This document shows, piece after piece, positions 41,995 through 49,885 of a DNA stretch of 64,000 nucleotides. This stretch comes from Kitasatospora terrestris. GTDB lineage: Bacteria > Actinomycetota > Actinomycetes > Streptomycetales > Streptomycetaceae. The stretch spans positions 8,060,001-8,124,000 of the forward strand of contig NZ_BAABIS010000001.1 in NCBI RefSeq assembly GCF_039542905.1, in the 5' to 3' direction. Position 1 is the stretch's first letter; every line of letters starts with the position of its first letter. Made by a program: the position numbers and the translations under genes. The notes under the pieces were generated by a model. The model did no database searches and was not told the DNA's origin. It saw nothing but the letters and a program-made list of their open reading frames with translations.

Positions 41995-42918
41995 GTGAGC
42001 AAGGTCGTCTTCCTGCTGGTCCCGCAACTGCACCTGCTGGACCTCGCCGGACCCGCCCAGGTGTTCTCCGAGGCCGCCGACTTCGGCCTGGACTACGAGA
42101 TCCACCACGTGGCGGAGCAGGCGGACGTGCCGACCGCGCAGGGCGTGCTGCTGCGGGCCGCCGTCCACTGGCCGGACCTGGGCGCGGACGACCTGCTGCT
42201 GGTGCCGGGCTGGCGCTCGCCCGGCCTGCGGGTCGGCGGCGAGCTCGGCGCCGAGGCGCTGCGCCGGCTGGCCGCGCACCACGCGGCCGGCGGCACGGTT
42301 GCCAGCGTCTGCGCCGGTGCCGCCGCGCTCGGCCGGGCGGGCCTGCTGGACGGCCGCCGCTGCACCACCCACCACGAACTGCAGGACGAGCTCGCCCGGC
42401 TCCACCCGAAGGCGCACGTGGTGCGGGACGTGCTCTACGTGGAGGACGGCCGGGTGGTCACCTCCGCCGGAATCGCCAGCGGCATCGACCTCGCCCTGCA
42501 CCTGCTGGCCGCCCGCCACGGCCCGGCCGCGGCCGCCAGGGCGGCCCGGGCCATGGTGGTGTACGCCCGGCGCAACGGCGACGCCCAGCAGGCCAGCGTG
42601 ATGCTGCGGCACCGGGCCCACGTCAGCGACGCGGTGCACCGGGCGCAGGACCTGATCGACGCCCGGTTCGCCGAGCAGCTGGCCCTCGCGGACCTGGCCC
42701 GTGCGGTCGGCGTGAGCGAGCGCACCCTGACCCGGCGCTTCACTGCGGCCACCGGCCTGTCGCCGCTGCGCTACCAGCAGGAGCTGCGGGTGGAGCGGGC
42801 CGAGTACCTGATCGGCCAGGGCGCGACCGCGGAGGCCGCGTCCCGGGCCGTGGGCTTCCAGGACGCCCGGATGCTGCGCCGCCTGCGGGCCAGGGCGGCC
42901 GGGCCGGGCGAGGGCTGA
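41995..42918 (+). CDS. GlxA-family transcriptional regulator
   Basis: The 307-residue protein has a DJ-1/PfpI-like domain (FLLVPQLHLLDLAGPAQVFS, then GTVASVCAGAAALGRAGLL with the elbow Cys). A C-terminal AraC HTH follows (LALADLARAVGVSERTLTRR, then AASRAVGFQDARMLRRLRAR). Start is GTG at 41995. It probably forms a transcription unit with the upstream isochorismatase gene. The 82-bp gap after it is made of GCACCCGGCGTGC-like short repeats. Confidence 0.9.
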   Translation: MSKVVFLLVPQLHLLDLAGPAQVFSEAADFGLDYEIHHVAEQADVPTAQGVLLRAAVHWPDLGADDLLLVPGWRSPGLRVGGELGAEALRRLAAHHAAGGTVASVCAGAAALGRAGLLDGRRCTTHHELQDELARLHPKAHVVRDVLYVEDGRVVTSAGIASGIDLALHLLAARHGPAAAARAARAMVVYARRNGDAQQASVMLRHRAHVSDAVHRAQDLIDARFAEQLALADLARAVGVSERTLTRRFTAATGLSPLRYQQELRVERAEYLIGQGATAEAASRAVGFQDARMLRRLRARAAGPGEG

Positions 42919-43000
42919 CGGCCGATCGGCGCACCCGGCGTGCCCGGCGCACCCGCCCTGCCCTGCCCACCCGCCCTGTCGGACGGTGCACCCGGCGTGC

Positions 43001-44476
43001 TCAGCGCACCCCGTCCCACAGCTCGCGCAGCTCGGGGCGCGGGTCGTGCTCCACCGCCGACCGCTCGCCGAAGCACATGGTGGCCCGGGCGCCCGGCTCG
43101 TACGTGGGCCAGCCCGGGTCGCCGTCGGTGGCGAACGCCGTCCAGGCACGGTGGAGGGCGTCGGCGAGCGGCTGCGGGGGCCGCTCGCCGAGCAGCAGGT
43201 CGGTGCCCGCCTCGCGCAGGGTGTCGAAGACGAACGGCACCTCCACCGCGTGGCAGGCGCCCAGCGCCCCGCCGTACGCGGGTGAGCGCCAGCCGAACTC
43301 GTACACGTAGGCGGCGCCGGTGTGCGCCTCGGCCAGCCGCAGCGCCGGGATCCGGTAGAACCAGTCGGTGGCGACCGCGGCCGCCAGGTCGCCGGCCGAG
43401 CCGTCCGGCAGGGCGGCGCGGTACGCGTCGAGTGCCTCCTGCGGCAGGCCGTAGCGCTGTGCGGTGACGGCCGGGGCGGCCTCCGGGAGCAGGTCGATCA
43501 GCCCGGTCGGCACCAGGAACAGGCGGAACTCCTCGGTGGTGGTGCCCACCAGCAGGTCGATCCCGGCGCTCGCGCCGGACCCGACCGCCTCCAGCGGGTC
43601 GACCGGCAGCACCTCGCCGTCCACCACCGGCTCGAAGGGCATCATGTTCAGCGCGGCCTCGCCCCAGCGCGCCGGATCCGGGTGGGCGGCGACCTCGGTC
43701 CGCAGCCGCTGCTGCGCCTTGACCACCACGTCGGTGGGGACGGCGGAGATCCCGGCGACGGACGGCGCGACGCCGAGCACCTCGGCGAGCCGGGTGAGGA
43801 CCAGCTCCGCCGACGGCGGGGTGAGGGTGTGCTGGGCCGCGCCGCTCTGCAGTGCGGCGCGGTGGAACAGACCGCGGGCCCGGTCCATCGCCATCAGGCA
43901 GGCGATCGCCATCGCGCCGGCCGACTGGCCGAAGAGCGTGACCCGGTCGGGGTCGCCGCCGAAGCGGGCGATGTTCTCCCGCACCCAGGTGAGCGCCGCG
44001 ACCTGGTCCAGCAGCCCCCGGTTGGCGACCGTGCCGGGCAGGTGCAGGAACCCGTCCGCGCCGAGGCGGTAGTTGAAGGTCACCAGCACCACGCCGTCGC
44101 GGGCGAACGCGGCGCCGTCGTACATCGGCAGCGAGCCCGCGCCGTTGGTGAACGCGCCGCCGTGCACCCAGACCAGCACCGGCAGCCGCCCGCCGGTGCC
44201 GGGCGTCCACACGTTGAGGTTGAGGCAGTCCTGGCCCGTGACGACGTGCTCGCCCAGCAGCGTGTCCAGCGGCGGCGCGTACGGCGCCTGCGGCGCGCCG
44301 GCACCCCACGCGTCGCTCTCGCGGACCCCGTCCCAGGCGGCCGCGGGCTGCGGCGGCGCGAAGCGCAGCGGGCCGACCGGCGGGGCGGCGTACGGGATGT
44401 TGCGGAACAGGTGGGTGCCGTGGGCGGCGGGGGTGGCGCGGACCTCGCCGCCGGTGGTGCGCACGATCGGTTGCAC
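43001..44476 (-). CDS. Type B carboxylesterase
   Basis: The 491-residue alpha/beta hydrolase has the carboxylesterase type B signature: FRNIPYAAPPVGPLRF, GQDCLNLNVWTP and VWVHGGAFTNGAGS (oxyanion hole). The nucleophile elbow is TLFGQSAGAMA. A Glu in TTTEEFRLF and a His in GACHAVEVPFVFD complete the catalytic triad. There is no signal peptide. It hydrolyses carboxylic esters in the cytosol. It lies 52 bp downstream of a TetR gene on the same strand, probably as one operon under self-repression. Confidence 0.93.
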   Translation of the reverse strand: MQPIVRTTGGEVRATPAAHGTHLFRNIPYAAPPVGPLRFAPPQPAAAWDGVRESDAWGAGAPQAPYAPPLDTLLGEHVVTGQDCLNLNVWTPGTGGRLPVLVWVHGGAFTNGAGSLPMYDGAAFARDGVVLVTFNYRLGADGFLHLPGTVANRGLLDQVAALTWVRENIARFGGDPDRVTLFGQSAGAMAIACLMAMDRARGLFHRAALQSGAAQHTLTPPSAELVLTRLAEVLGVAPSVAGISAVPTDVVVKAQQRLRTEVAAHPDPARWGEAALNMMPFEPVVDGEVLPVDPLEAVGSGASAGIDLLVGTTTEEFRLFLVPTGLIDLLPEAAPAVTAQRYGLPQEALDAYRAALPDGSAGDLAAAVATDWFYRIPALRLAEAHTGAAYVYEFGWRSPAYGGALGACHAVEVPFVFDTLREAGTDLLLGERPPQPLADALHRAWTAFATDGDPGWPTYEPGARATMCFGERSAVEHDPRPELRELWDGVR

Positions 44477-44528
44477 GGGGTCTCCTCGGGCTTCGGGGAC
44501 GGACGGCGTGTGCTCGGGGTGAGGGGGA

Positions 44529-45188
44529 TCAGCTGCGCGGCGGGGCGGAGGCGCCGACGACGCGCAGGGCGAACTCGGCGTGGTCCCGCGCCACCCGCTC
44601 GCGGGTGAAAGCCTGGTCGGGGTCGAACCAGGCGGGCACCCGGACGCCCATCGCGCTGATCGCCCCGGCGGCGAGCAGCACGTCCGGGACGGCGAAGTCG
44701 CCCCGGGCGACGCCGTCCTCGACCACGTCCAGCAGGAACCGCCGGCAGGTGTGCCGCAGTGCGAGGGCGGGCGCGGCCCGCTCGGGGGAGAGGGCGTGGA
44801 TCTCGGCGTCGGCCACCAGGGCGAGCAGCGGGAAGTCGGTGTGGATCAGCACGTGCGCCCGCACGAGGGCGGTGAGCCGCTCGGCGGGTCCGTCCCGCCC
44901 GGTCCGCGCGGCCGCCTCGGCGAGCCGGGCGTGCAGCTCCTCGTGCCCGGTGGCCACCAGGGCGGCCAGCACGTGCTCCTTGGACGGGTGGTGGGCGTAC
45001 GGCGTGGCGGAGTTGATGCCCACCGCGGAGGCGATCCGCCGGATCGAGGTGCCCGCGAAGCCGGCCTCGGCGAACAGCGCGAGCGCCTCCCGGAGGATCC
45101 TCCCCCGGGTGCCCGGCGGGGTGGCCCCCTCGGGCAGGACGGGCTCCACCGCCACGACGCGGCGCGGCTCCCACCCGGGACGCTCCAC
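44529..45188 (-). CDS. TetR-family regulator of the carboxylesterase operon
   Basis: The 219-residue protein has the TetR HTH (ILREALALFAEAGFAGTSIR and RIASAVGINSATPYAHHPSKE). The ligand domain includes LIHTDFPLLALVADAE and FDPDQAFTRERVARDHAEFA. I use the GTG at 45188, which has AGGGAGGG just upstream; a frame extends 33 codons further but lacks a ribosome-binding site. Candidate operators sit in the 5' region (45220-45233). The esterase gene follows directly. Confidence 0.88.
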   Translation of the reverse strand: MERPGWEPRRVVAVEPVLPEGATPPGTRGRILREALALFAEAGFAGTSIRRIASAVGINSATPYAHHPSKEHVLAALVATGHEELHARLAEAAARTGRDGPAERLTALVRAHVLIHTDFPLLALVADAEIHALSPERAAPALALRHTCRRFLLDVVEDGVARGDFAVPDVLLAAGAISAMGVRVPAWFDPDQAFTRERVARDHAEFALRVVGASAPPRS

Positions 45189-45364
45189 CTGACCCTCCCT
45201 CAGCCGCCCGTAGTTTCCAACCGGTCGATCGGTCGACACGGTAGCGCGGAGGCCCGGTGGTGCTCCCCATCGACCCGCCCGACCCATCGACCGGTCGCGA
45301 ATCCGGGAGAGTCCGGAGACCTCCCGGATGAACCCCGCGGCTCAAGGGCCCGCTGGAAAGATCC
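45189..45364. other. Promoter region of the TetR-esterase operon
   Basis: ACCGGTCGATCGGT (45220-45233) is an imperfect dyad about 32 bp before the GTG start. A related TCGACCGGTCG-like string recurs at about 45289-45298. These are candidate self-operators. The rest of the stretch shows no gene. Confidence 0.45.
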
Positions 45365-45540
45365 TCAGGGTGCGGGGCTCCGGTCGACCGAGTGGTACCC
45401 GTCGGCCACGACGACCGCGGCGAGGGCTCCGGTCGCCGTGCGGCCCAGCCACACGACGACCGGGCCCGCAGCGGTGAAGGCCACCAGGTCCGCGCAGTGC
45501 CGCTCGTCGCTGGAGCGCTCGAAGGCGTGGCCGGTCAGGG
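45365..45540 (-). other. Possible coding fragment without a start
   Basis: A minus-strand frame ending in a stop at 45365-45367 encodes about 55 protein-like residues (ERHCADLVAFTAAGPVVVWL, GALAAVVVADGYHS). It has no start codon with a ribosome-binding site and begins inside the end of the TetR gene at 45535. It may be the 3' remnant of an unrelated gene or noise. No family is recognised. Confidence 0.25.
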
Positions 45541-46188
45541 CCGGCCGGCCGTCGCGGGGGCGGTGCGCGGTACGGGGGCCGTGAGCATGGCCTCGGCCAT
45601 CGCGGCGAGGTCGGCGAGGAACAGTGCTTCGTCGGTCAGCGGCTCCTCGTCGGAGGCGAGTTGACGGGCGCGCTCGGCGAGGGCGGTGCCGACCAGGGTG
45701 AGGGCCAGGTCGATCCGCTCCAGCCGGACGGGCCCGGGAAGGTCGGCGAGCGAGACCTCCAGCTCGGTGATCAGCCGTTGACGCCCGCTGTCAGCGAGGT
45801 GCGGGTGCGGCTCGCGGGCGCGCAGGCCGCTGCGGTGGCCGACCTGGGCGGCGATCCGCAGGCCGTCGCGGCCGCGGCCGGTGCGCAGCTCGGTCGCCTC
45901 AGCGTCGACGATCGCGGCCACCAGCTCGCCGAGGGCCCGCCCCTCCGGCTGGGGCATCCGCTCGGCGAGCGCTCGGTCGGTGCGCTCCTGGCGCTCTCGC
46001 AGCACCGCGTCCAGCAGGCCGTCGCGCGAGCCGAAGTGGTACTGGACGGCGGAGGGGTTGGACTGCCCGGCCAGCTTGACCACGTCGCGCAGCTGGGCGC
46101 CGTGCACGCCCTTGGCGGCGAACTGGTGGGCGCCGGCCCGGAGCAGTCGATCGCGGGTGGTGCTGCCACCCGCCGAGGTTCTTGGCAT
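45535..46188 (-). CDS. TetR-family transcriptional regulator
   Basis: The 217-residue protein has the TetR HTH (LLRAGAHQFAAKGVHGAQLR and LAGQSNPSAVQYHFGSRDGL). The ligand domain has the SNPSAVQYHFGSR feature of regulators with TetR_C_23-like tails. The ATG at 46188 lies 11 bp from a perfect A/T-rich dyad that is probably its own operator. The gene immediately upstream, a former ABC-2 permease, is decayed, and its frame runs open into this gene. The regulator may have outlived its target. Confidence 0.87.
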   Translation of the reverse strand: MPRTSAGGSTTRDRLLRAGAHQFAAKGVHGAQLRDVVKLAGQSNPSAVQYHFGSRDGLLDAVLRERQERTDRALAERMPQPEGRALGELVAAIVDAEATELRTGRGRDGLRIAAQVGHRSGLRAREPHPHLADSGRQRLITELEVSLADLPGPVRLERIDLALTLVGTALAERARQLASDEEPLTDEALFLADLAAMAEAMLTAPVPRTAPATAGRP

Positions 46189-46198
46189 GGCGCTACTG

Positions 46199-46216
46199 TA
46201 ATAATCACCATTATTA
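46199..46216. promoter_or_regulatory. Perfect A/T dyad, probable TetR operator
   Basis: TAATAAT and ATTATTA arms surround CACC. The site is strikingly A/T-rich for this DNA and ends just upstream of the TetR start codon at 46188, as expected for autorepression. Confidence 0.7.
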
Positions 46217-46250
46217 ATGTCTAGTATTACGATAGGTCCACGGGTTGGTG

Positions 46251-46518
46251 TGCAGCCCGCCAGAGCCGCCGGAGCCGCCGCCCACAGGGCCAGGACCGCC
46301 GGCAGCGCCGGATGGAGCGCCGCCGCGACCACGCCGCGCGCCGCGGTCTGCGAGGCGCCGATCGTCCCGGAGGAGTACTCGTGGCCGAGGACGCCGATCG
46401 GCGCGCAGGTGACCGCGGAGACCAGGATGGAGAGCGGCACCCCGGCCGCCGGGGCCGCCCAGGCGGATCGGAGGGTGGTGGTCTTGAGCCACTCCGCCCT
46501 CAGCGCGTGCGCGGCCAT
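46251..46518 (-). pseudogene. Remnant of an ABC-2-type permease
   Basis: The minus-strand frame from an ATG at 46518 gives HALRAEWLKTTTLRSAW, a VPLSILVSAVTCAP segment and VLGHEYSSGTIGASQTA, the typical start and EYSSG-x-I-x-x-S-L-T motif of streptomycete ABC-2 permeases. However, only about 90 residues remain. Most membrane helices are missing, and the spacing between the motifs is compressed. No ATPase gene is adjacent. I read it as an internally deleted relic. Confidence 0.62.
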
Positions 46519-46560
46519 GCGGTGCCTCCTCCGGGCGGGGGAGGGGCCGTCGGTGCGGGG

Positions 46561-48021
46561 TCAGGCGGGGAACTCCAGGACGCCGTCGTCGACCGGGTCG
46601 GAGAGCAGCACCTTGCGGTCGTGCTTGTAGTCCATGACCATCCGCCAGGGGAAGTCGCGGCCCTGGCGCGGCATGACGTGCTTCGCGCGCTGGATGTAGC
46701 CCGAGGAGAGCGAGTCGACCACGCCGTCACCGGTGGCGTTGGCGCCGCGGTCGACCGGCACGGCGACGGTCCGGCCGATGGTGTCCAGGTGCCGGAGCAG
46801 CCGGACCAGGTAGGCGGCGGCCAGGTCGACCTTCAGCGTCCAGGAGGCGTTGGTGTAGCCGAAGACCCACGCCAGGTTGGGGATGCCCTCCAGCATGACG
46901 CTCTTGTACGTGCAGACCTCGTGCAGGTCGCGGACCTCGCCGTCGACGCTGATCCGCGCGCCGCCGAGCGCCTGGAGTTCCAGGCCCGTGGCGGTGACCA
47001 CGACGTCCGCCGCCAGCTCGCGGCCGGAGGCGAGGCGGATGCCCGTCGGGGTGAAGGTCTCGATGGTGTCGGTGACCACGGAGGCCCGGCCGGAGCGCAG
47101 CGCGGTGAACAGGTCGCCGTCGGGCACGGCGCACAGCCGCTCGTCCCACGGGTCGTACCGGGGGCTGAAGTGGGCCATGTCGAAGTCCTTGCCGACCCGG
47201 CGGCGCACCCCCGCCAGCAGCAGCCGGCGCACCGCGCCGGGGAAGCGCCGGGCGGTGCGGAACAGTACGCGCTGCATCCGGATGTTGCGGGCCCGGGTCA
47301 TCCGGTGGACCAGGCCGTGCGGCAGGAACGCGCGCTGCACCGCGGTGATCCGGTCGATCGAGGGCAGCGAGAAGACGTACGAGGGGGAGCGCTGCAGCAT
47401 CGTCACGTGCTCGGCGGTGCCGGCCATCGCCGGGACGAGGGTGACGGCGGTGGCGCCGCTGCCGATCACCACGACCTTCCGGCCCGCGTGGTCGAAGTCC
47501 TCGGGCCACTGCTGCGGGTGGATCCGGACGCCCTCGAAGCTCTCGATGCCGGGGAAGTCGGGCAGGTGGCCGCGGTCGTGGTCGTAGTAGCCGGTGCAGG
47601 TGACCAGGAACGAGCAGGTCCACGTCTCGCTCTCGCCGGTCGCCTCGCGCAGCGCGGTGACCGTCCACTCCCGGCGCTCGCTCGACCAGTCCGCGGCCAG
47701 CACCTTGAGGCCGTGGTGGATCGCCCGGTCGACCCCGTACTCGGCGGCCGTGGCGGCGACGTACTCCCGGATCGAGGCGCCGTCGGCGAGCACCTTCAGC
47801 TCGTCCCACGGCCGGAACTCGTAGCCGAAGGAGAACATGTCGGAGTCCGAGCGGATCCCCGGGTAGCGGAACAGGTCCCAGGTGCCGCCGATCGCCTCGC
47901 GGCGCTCCAGGATCGCGAAGTCCCGGTCCGGGAACTCCCGGCGCAGGCGGCAGGCGACGCCGATGCCGGAGAGTCCGGCGCCGATGATCAGGACGGTGGC
48001 GCGGTTCGTGGTCATGTCCAT
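46561..48021 (-). CDS. Flavin-containing (Baeyer-Villiger-type) monooxygenase
   Basis: The 486-residue flavoprotein has the FAD motif VLIIGAGLSGIGVACRL, GTWDLFRYPGIRSDSD, and the BVMO-type fingerprint FEGVRIHPQQWPED (F-x-G-x3-H-x3-W-P). The NADPH motif VVVIGSGATAVTLVPAMAG follows. The ATATGLE-like segment (VVVTATGLELQALGG) and YTNASWTLKVDLAA are also characteristic of streptomycete BVMO-like enzymes. It oxidises ketones or heteroatoms with NADPH and O2. ATG 48021; ATG 48015 is also possible. It is divergent from an AraC-type regulator across a long inverted repeat; an alpha/beta hydrolase follows the regulator. Confidence 0.93.
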   Translation of the reverse strand: MDMTTNRATVLIIGAGLSGIGVACRLRREFPDRDFAILERREAIGGTWDLFRYPGIRSDSDMFSFGYEFRPWDELKVLADGASIREYVAATAAEYGVDRAIHHGLKVLAADWSSERREWTVTALREATGESETWTCSFLVTCTGYYDHDRGHLPDFPGIESFEGVRIHPQQWPEDFDHAGRKVVVIGSGATAVTLVPAMAGTAEHVTMLQRSPSYVFSLPSIDRITAVQRAFLPHGLVHRMTRARNIRMQRVLFRTARRFPGAVRRLLLAGVRRRVGKDFDMAHFSPRYDPWDERLCAVPDGDLFTALRSGRASVVTDTIETFTPTGIRLASGRELAADVVVTATGLELQALGGARISVDGEVRDLHEVCTYKSVMLEGIPNLAWVFGYTNASWTLKVDLAAAYLVRLLRHLDTIGRTVAVPVDRGANATGDGVVDSLSSGYIQRAKHVMPRQGRDFPWRMVMDYKHDRKVLLSDPVDDGVLEFPA

Positions 48022-48069
48022 ACTGTCGCGACCCCCGGGTGCGGACGTATTGTCTTTTCGCGACAGTAT
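48020..48069. promoter_or_regulatory. 12-bp inverted repeat across the monooxygenase/AraC promoter
   Basis: ATACTGTCGCGA (48020-48031) and its exact complement (48058-48069) are 26 bp apart and overlap the monooxygenase start codon. Extra GACAG/CTGTC half sites lie around 48082-48088. It is the likely operator of the divergent AraC regulator. Confidence 0.6.
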
Positions 48070-48115
48070 TTTGACATTTCCCGACAGGGGCGGCCGACAG
48101 GGGTGCGTGCGGCGG

Positions 48116-49126
48116 ATGGGAAGCCTGATCCTGGCCACCAACCTCGACGGGTACGGCGAACTGGTCCGCGAGCTCGGCGCCGACCCGGGCCCGCTGCTCG
48201 CCCGCTTCGGCATCCGCCCCGGCATCGAACTGGTCGAGGACGCCTTCGTCCCCTTCGCCCCGTTCGCCCGGCTGCTCGACGTCACCGCCGAGGAACTCCA
48301 CTGCCCCGACCTCGGACTGCGCCTCTCCGCCTGGCAGGGCCTGCGCATCCTCGGCCCCGTCGCGGTCATCGCCCGCAACTGCGACACCGTCCTCGGCGCC
48401 TTCGTCGAGATCGCCCGCTACCTGCACCTCCACTCACCGGCGCTGCGCCTGTCCGTCGCCGGGCCCGCCGACCCCGGGCACCGGCCCGGCTCCACCACCT
48501 TCCACTTCGCCGTCGAGGAACCGGGCCTGCGCTACCCCGCGCAGGCGCACGAGCTCAGCCTCGCCAACGGGTACCGGATTGGCCGCCTGCTCGCCGGCGC
48601 GGACCTGCGGGCCCGCCGGGTCGCCTTCCGGCACGCCCGGCTCGGCCCGGCCGCCGCGTACGAGGAGCTGTTCGGCGCCCCCGTGCACTTCGAGCAGGAC
48701 TGGTGCGGCATCGAGATGGCCGACGCCGACGCCGCCCGGACCATCGACAACGCCGACCCCGCCACCCGCCGGATCGTCGAACGCTACCTGGAGACCGCCG
48801 TCCCGTTCGGCACCGAACTCGCCCCGCGCGTCGCCGACCTGACCCGGCGCCTGCTCCCCACCGGCACCTGCGGCGCCGACGCCGTCGCCGGACACCTCGG
48901 CCTCCACCCCCGCACCCTGCAACGCCGGCTCGCCGACGAGGGCACCACCTTCGCCGCGATCCTCGACCACGAACGGCAGCAGCAGGCCGCCCGGCTGCTC
49001 GCCAACCCCGGTCTGCGGCTCAGCCAGATCGCCGGCCTGCTCGGCTACACCGAGCAGAGCACCTTCAACCGCTCCTTCCGCCGCTGGCACGGCACCACCC
49101 CGCGCGCCCACCGCGCCCGCGGGTAG
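48116..49126 (+). CDS. AraC-family regulator with arabinose-binding-type sensor domain
   Basis: The 336-residue protein fits the Arabinose_bd plus HTH_18 architecture common beside monooxygenase genes. The N-terminal sensor domain (ELGADPGPLLARFGIRPGIE, LGLRLSAWQGLRILGPVAV) is followed by the double HTH (VAGHLGLHPRTLQRRLADEG, LSQIAGLLGYTEQSTFNRSF, TTPRAHRA). ATG 48116 is used; an in-frame GTG at 48107 is possible. It is divergent from the BVMO gene and probably controls it through the long inverted repeat. Confidence 0.9.
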   Translation: MGSLILATNLDGYGELVRELGADPGPLLARFGIRPGIELVEDAFVPFAPFARLLDVTAEELHCPDLGLRLSAWQGLRILGPVAVIARNCDTVLGAFVEIARYLHLHSPALRLSVAGPADPGHRPGSTTFHFAVEEPGLRYPAQAHELSLANGYRIGRLLAGADLRARRVAFRHARLGPAAAYEELFGAPVHFEQDWCGIEMADADAARTIDNADPATRRIVERYLETAVPFGTELAPRVADLTRRLLPTGTCGADAVAGHLGLHPRTLQRRLADEGTTFAAILDHERQQQAARLLANPGLRLSQIAGLLGYTEQSTFNRSFRRWHGTTPRAHRARG

Positions 49127-49150
49127 CCGCGGCGGCCCGGCGGGACGGTC

Positions 49151-49822
49151 TCAGCGGAGGAAGGGCAGGACGGCCCCCAGGAACGCCTGCGGATCGGTCG
49201 CGTGGACCAGGTGGCCCGCCGGGACGGTGACCAGCCGGGCGGACGGGATCCGGCGGGCGAGGTCCGCCAGGCCGTCCTGCGGGACGTGGCTGGTCGGGCC
49301 GCCCGCGACCACCAGGGTGTCCGCGGTGATCCGGGCGAGCCCGTCCAGCCAGGCGGCGGGCGGGTTGTCGATCTGCCGGCGGAGCGCCAGCACCATCTCC
49401 CAGTCGAACGGCAGCGTGCCGGCCGGCCGGGTCGGCACCGACGGCGTCCGCGGACGCGGCGGCGGCGCGTCCTCGACCACCAGCCGCCGCACCCGGCCCG
49501 GCGCGTGCTGCGCCAGCAGGTACGCGACCACGCCGCCCATCGAGTGGCCGACCAGGTCGACCCGGTCGAGACCCAGTGCGTCCAGGAGGGCGAGCACGTC
49601 GTCGCGCATCAGCTCCAGCGAGTACGCGCCGGGCCAGGCACTGCCGCCGTGGCCGCGCAGGTCGGGCGCGTACACCCGGAAGCCGCCCGCGAGCCGCGCC
49701 GACACCGTCCCCCAGTGGGCGCCGCTCTCGCCCAGCGCGTGCAGCAGCACCACCGGCGGCGCCGCGGGCGCCCCTGCGACGCGGTAGACCATGCGGACGC
49801 CGTTGACCTCGATCTCTTCCAT
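49151..49822 (-). CDS. Alpha/beta hydrolase
   Basis: The 223-residue protein has VVLLHALGESGAHW (oxyanion region), LRGHGGS, the nucleophile elbow DLVGHSMGGVVAYL (Ser about residue 95), a late Asp in TLVVAGGPTSHV and the catalytic His in PAGHLVHATDP. It is slightly shorter than typical alpha/beta hydrolases. Substrate unknown. It sits beside the BVMO/AraC pair (convergent with AraC), and ester hydrolysis after Baeyer-Villiger oxidation would make sense, but this is inference. Confidence 0.92.
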   Translation of the reverse strand: MEEIEVNGVRMVYRVAGAPAAPPVVLLHALGESGAHWGTVSARLAGGFRVYAPDLRGHGGSAWPGAYSLELMRDDVLALLDALGLDRVDLVGHSMGGVVAYLLAQHAPGRVRRLVVEDAPPPRPRTPSVPTRPAGTLPFDWEMVLALRRQIDNPPAAWLDGLARITADTLVVAGGPTSHVPQDGLADLARRIPSARLVTVPAGHLVHATDPQAFLGAVLPFLR

Positions 49823-49885
49823 GGGCCGACGCTACCCCGTGCGACTGACGTTGCGTCAGCGAGCGGCTACGGATCCGGATGCGGA

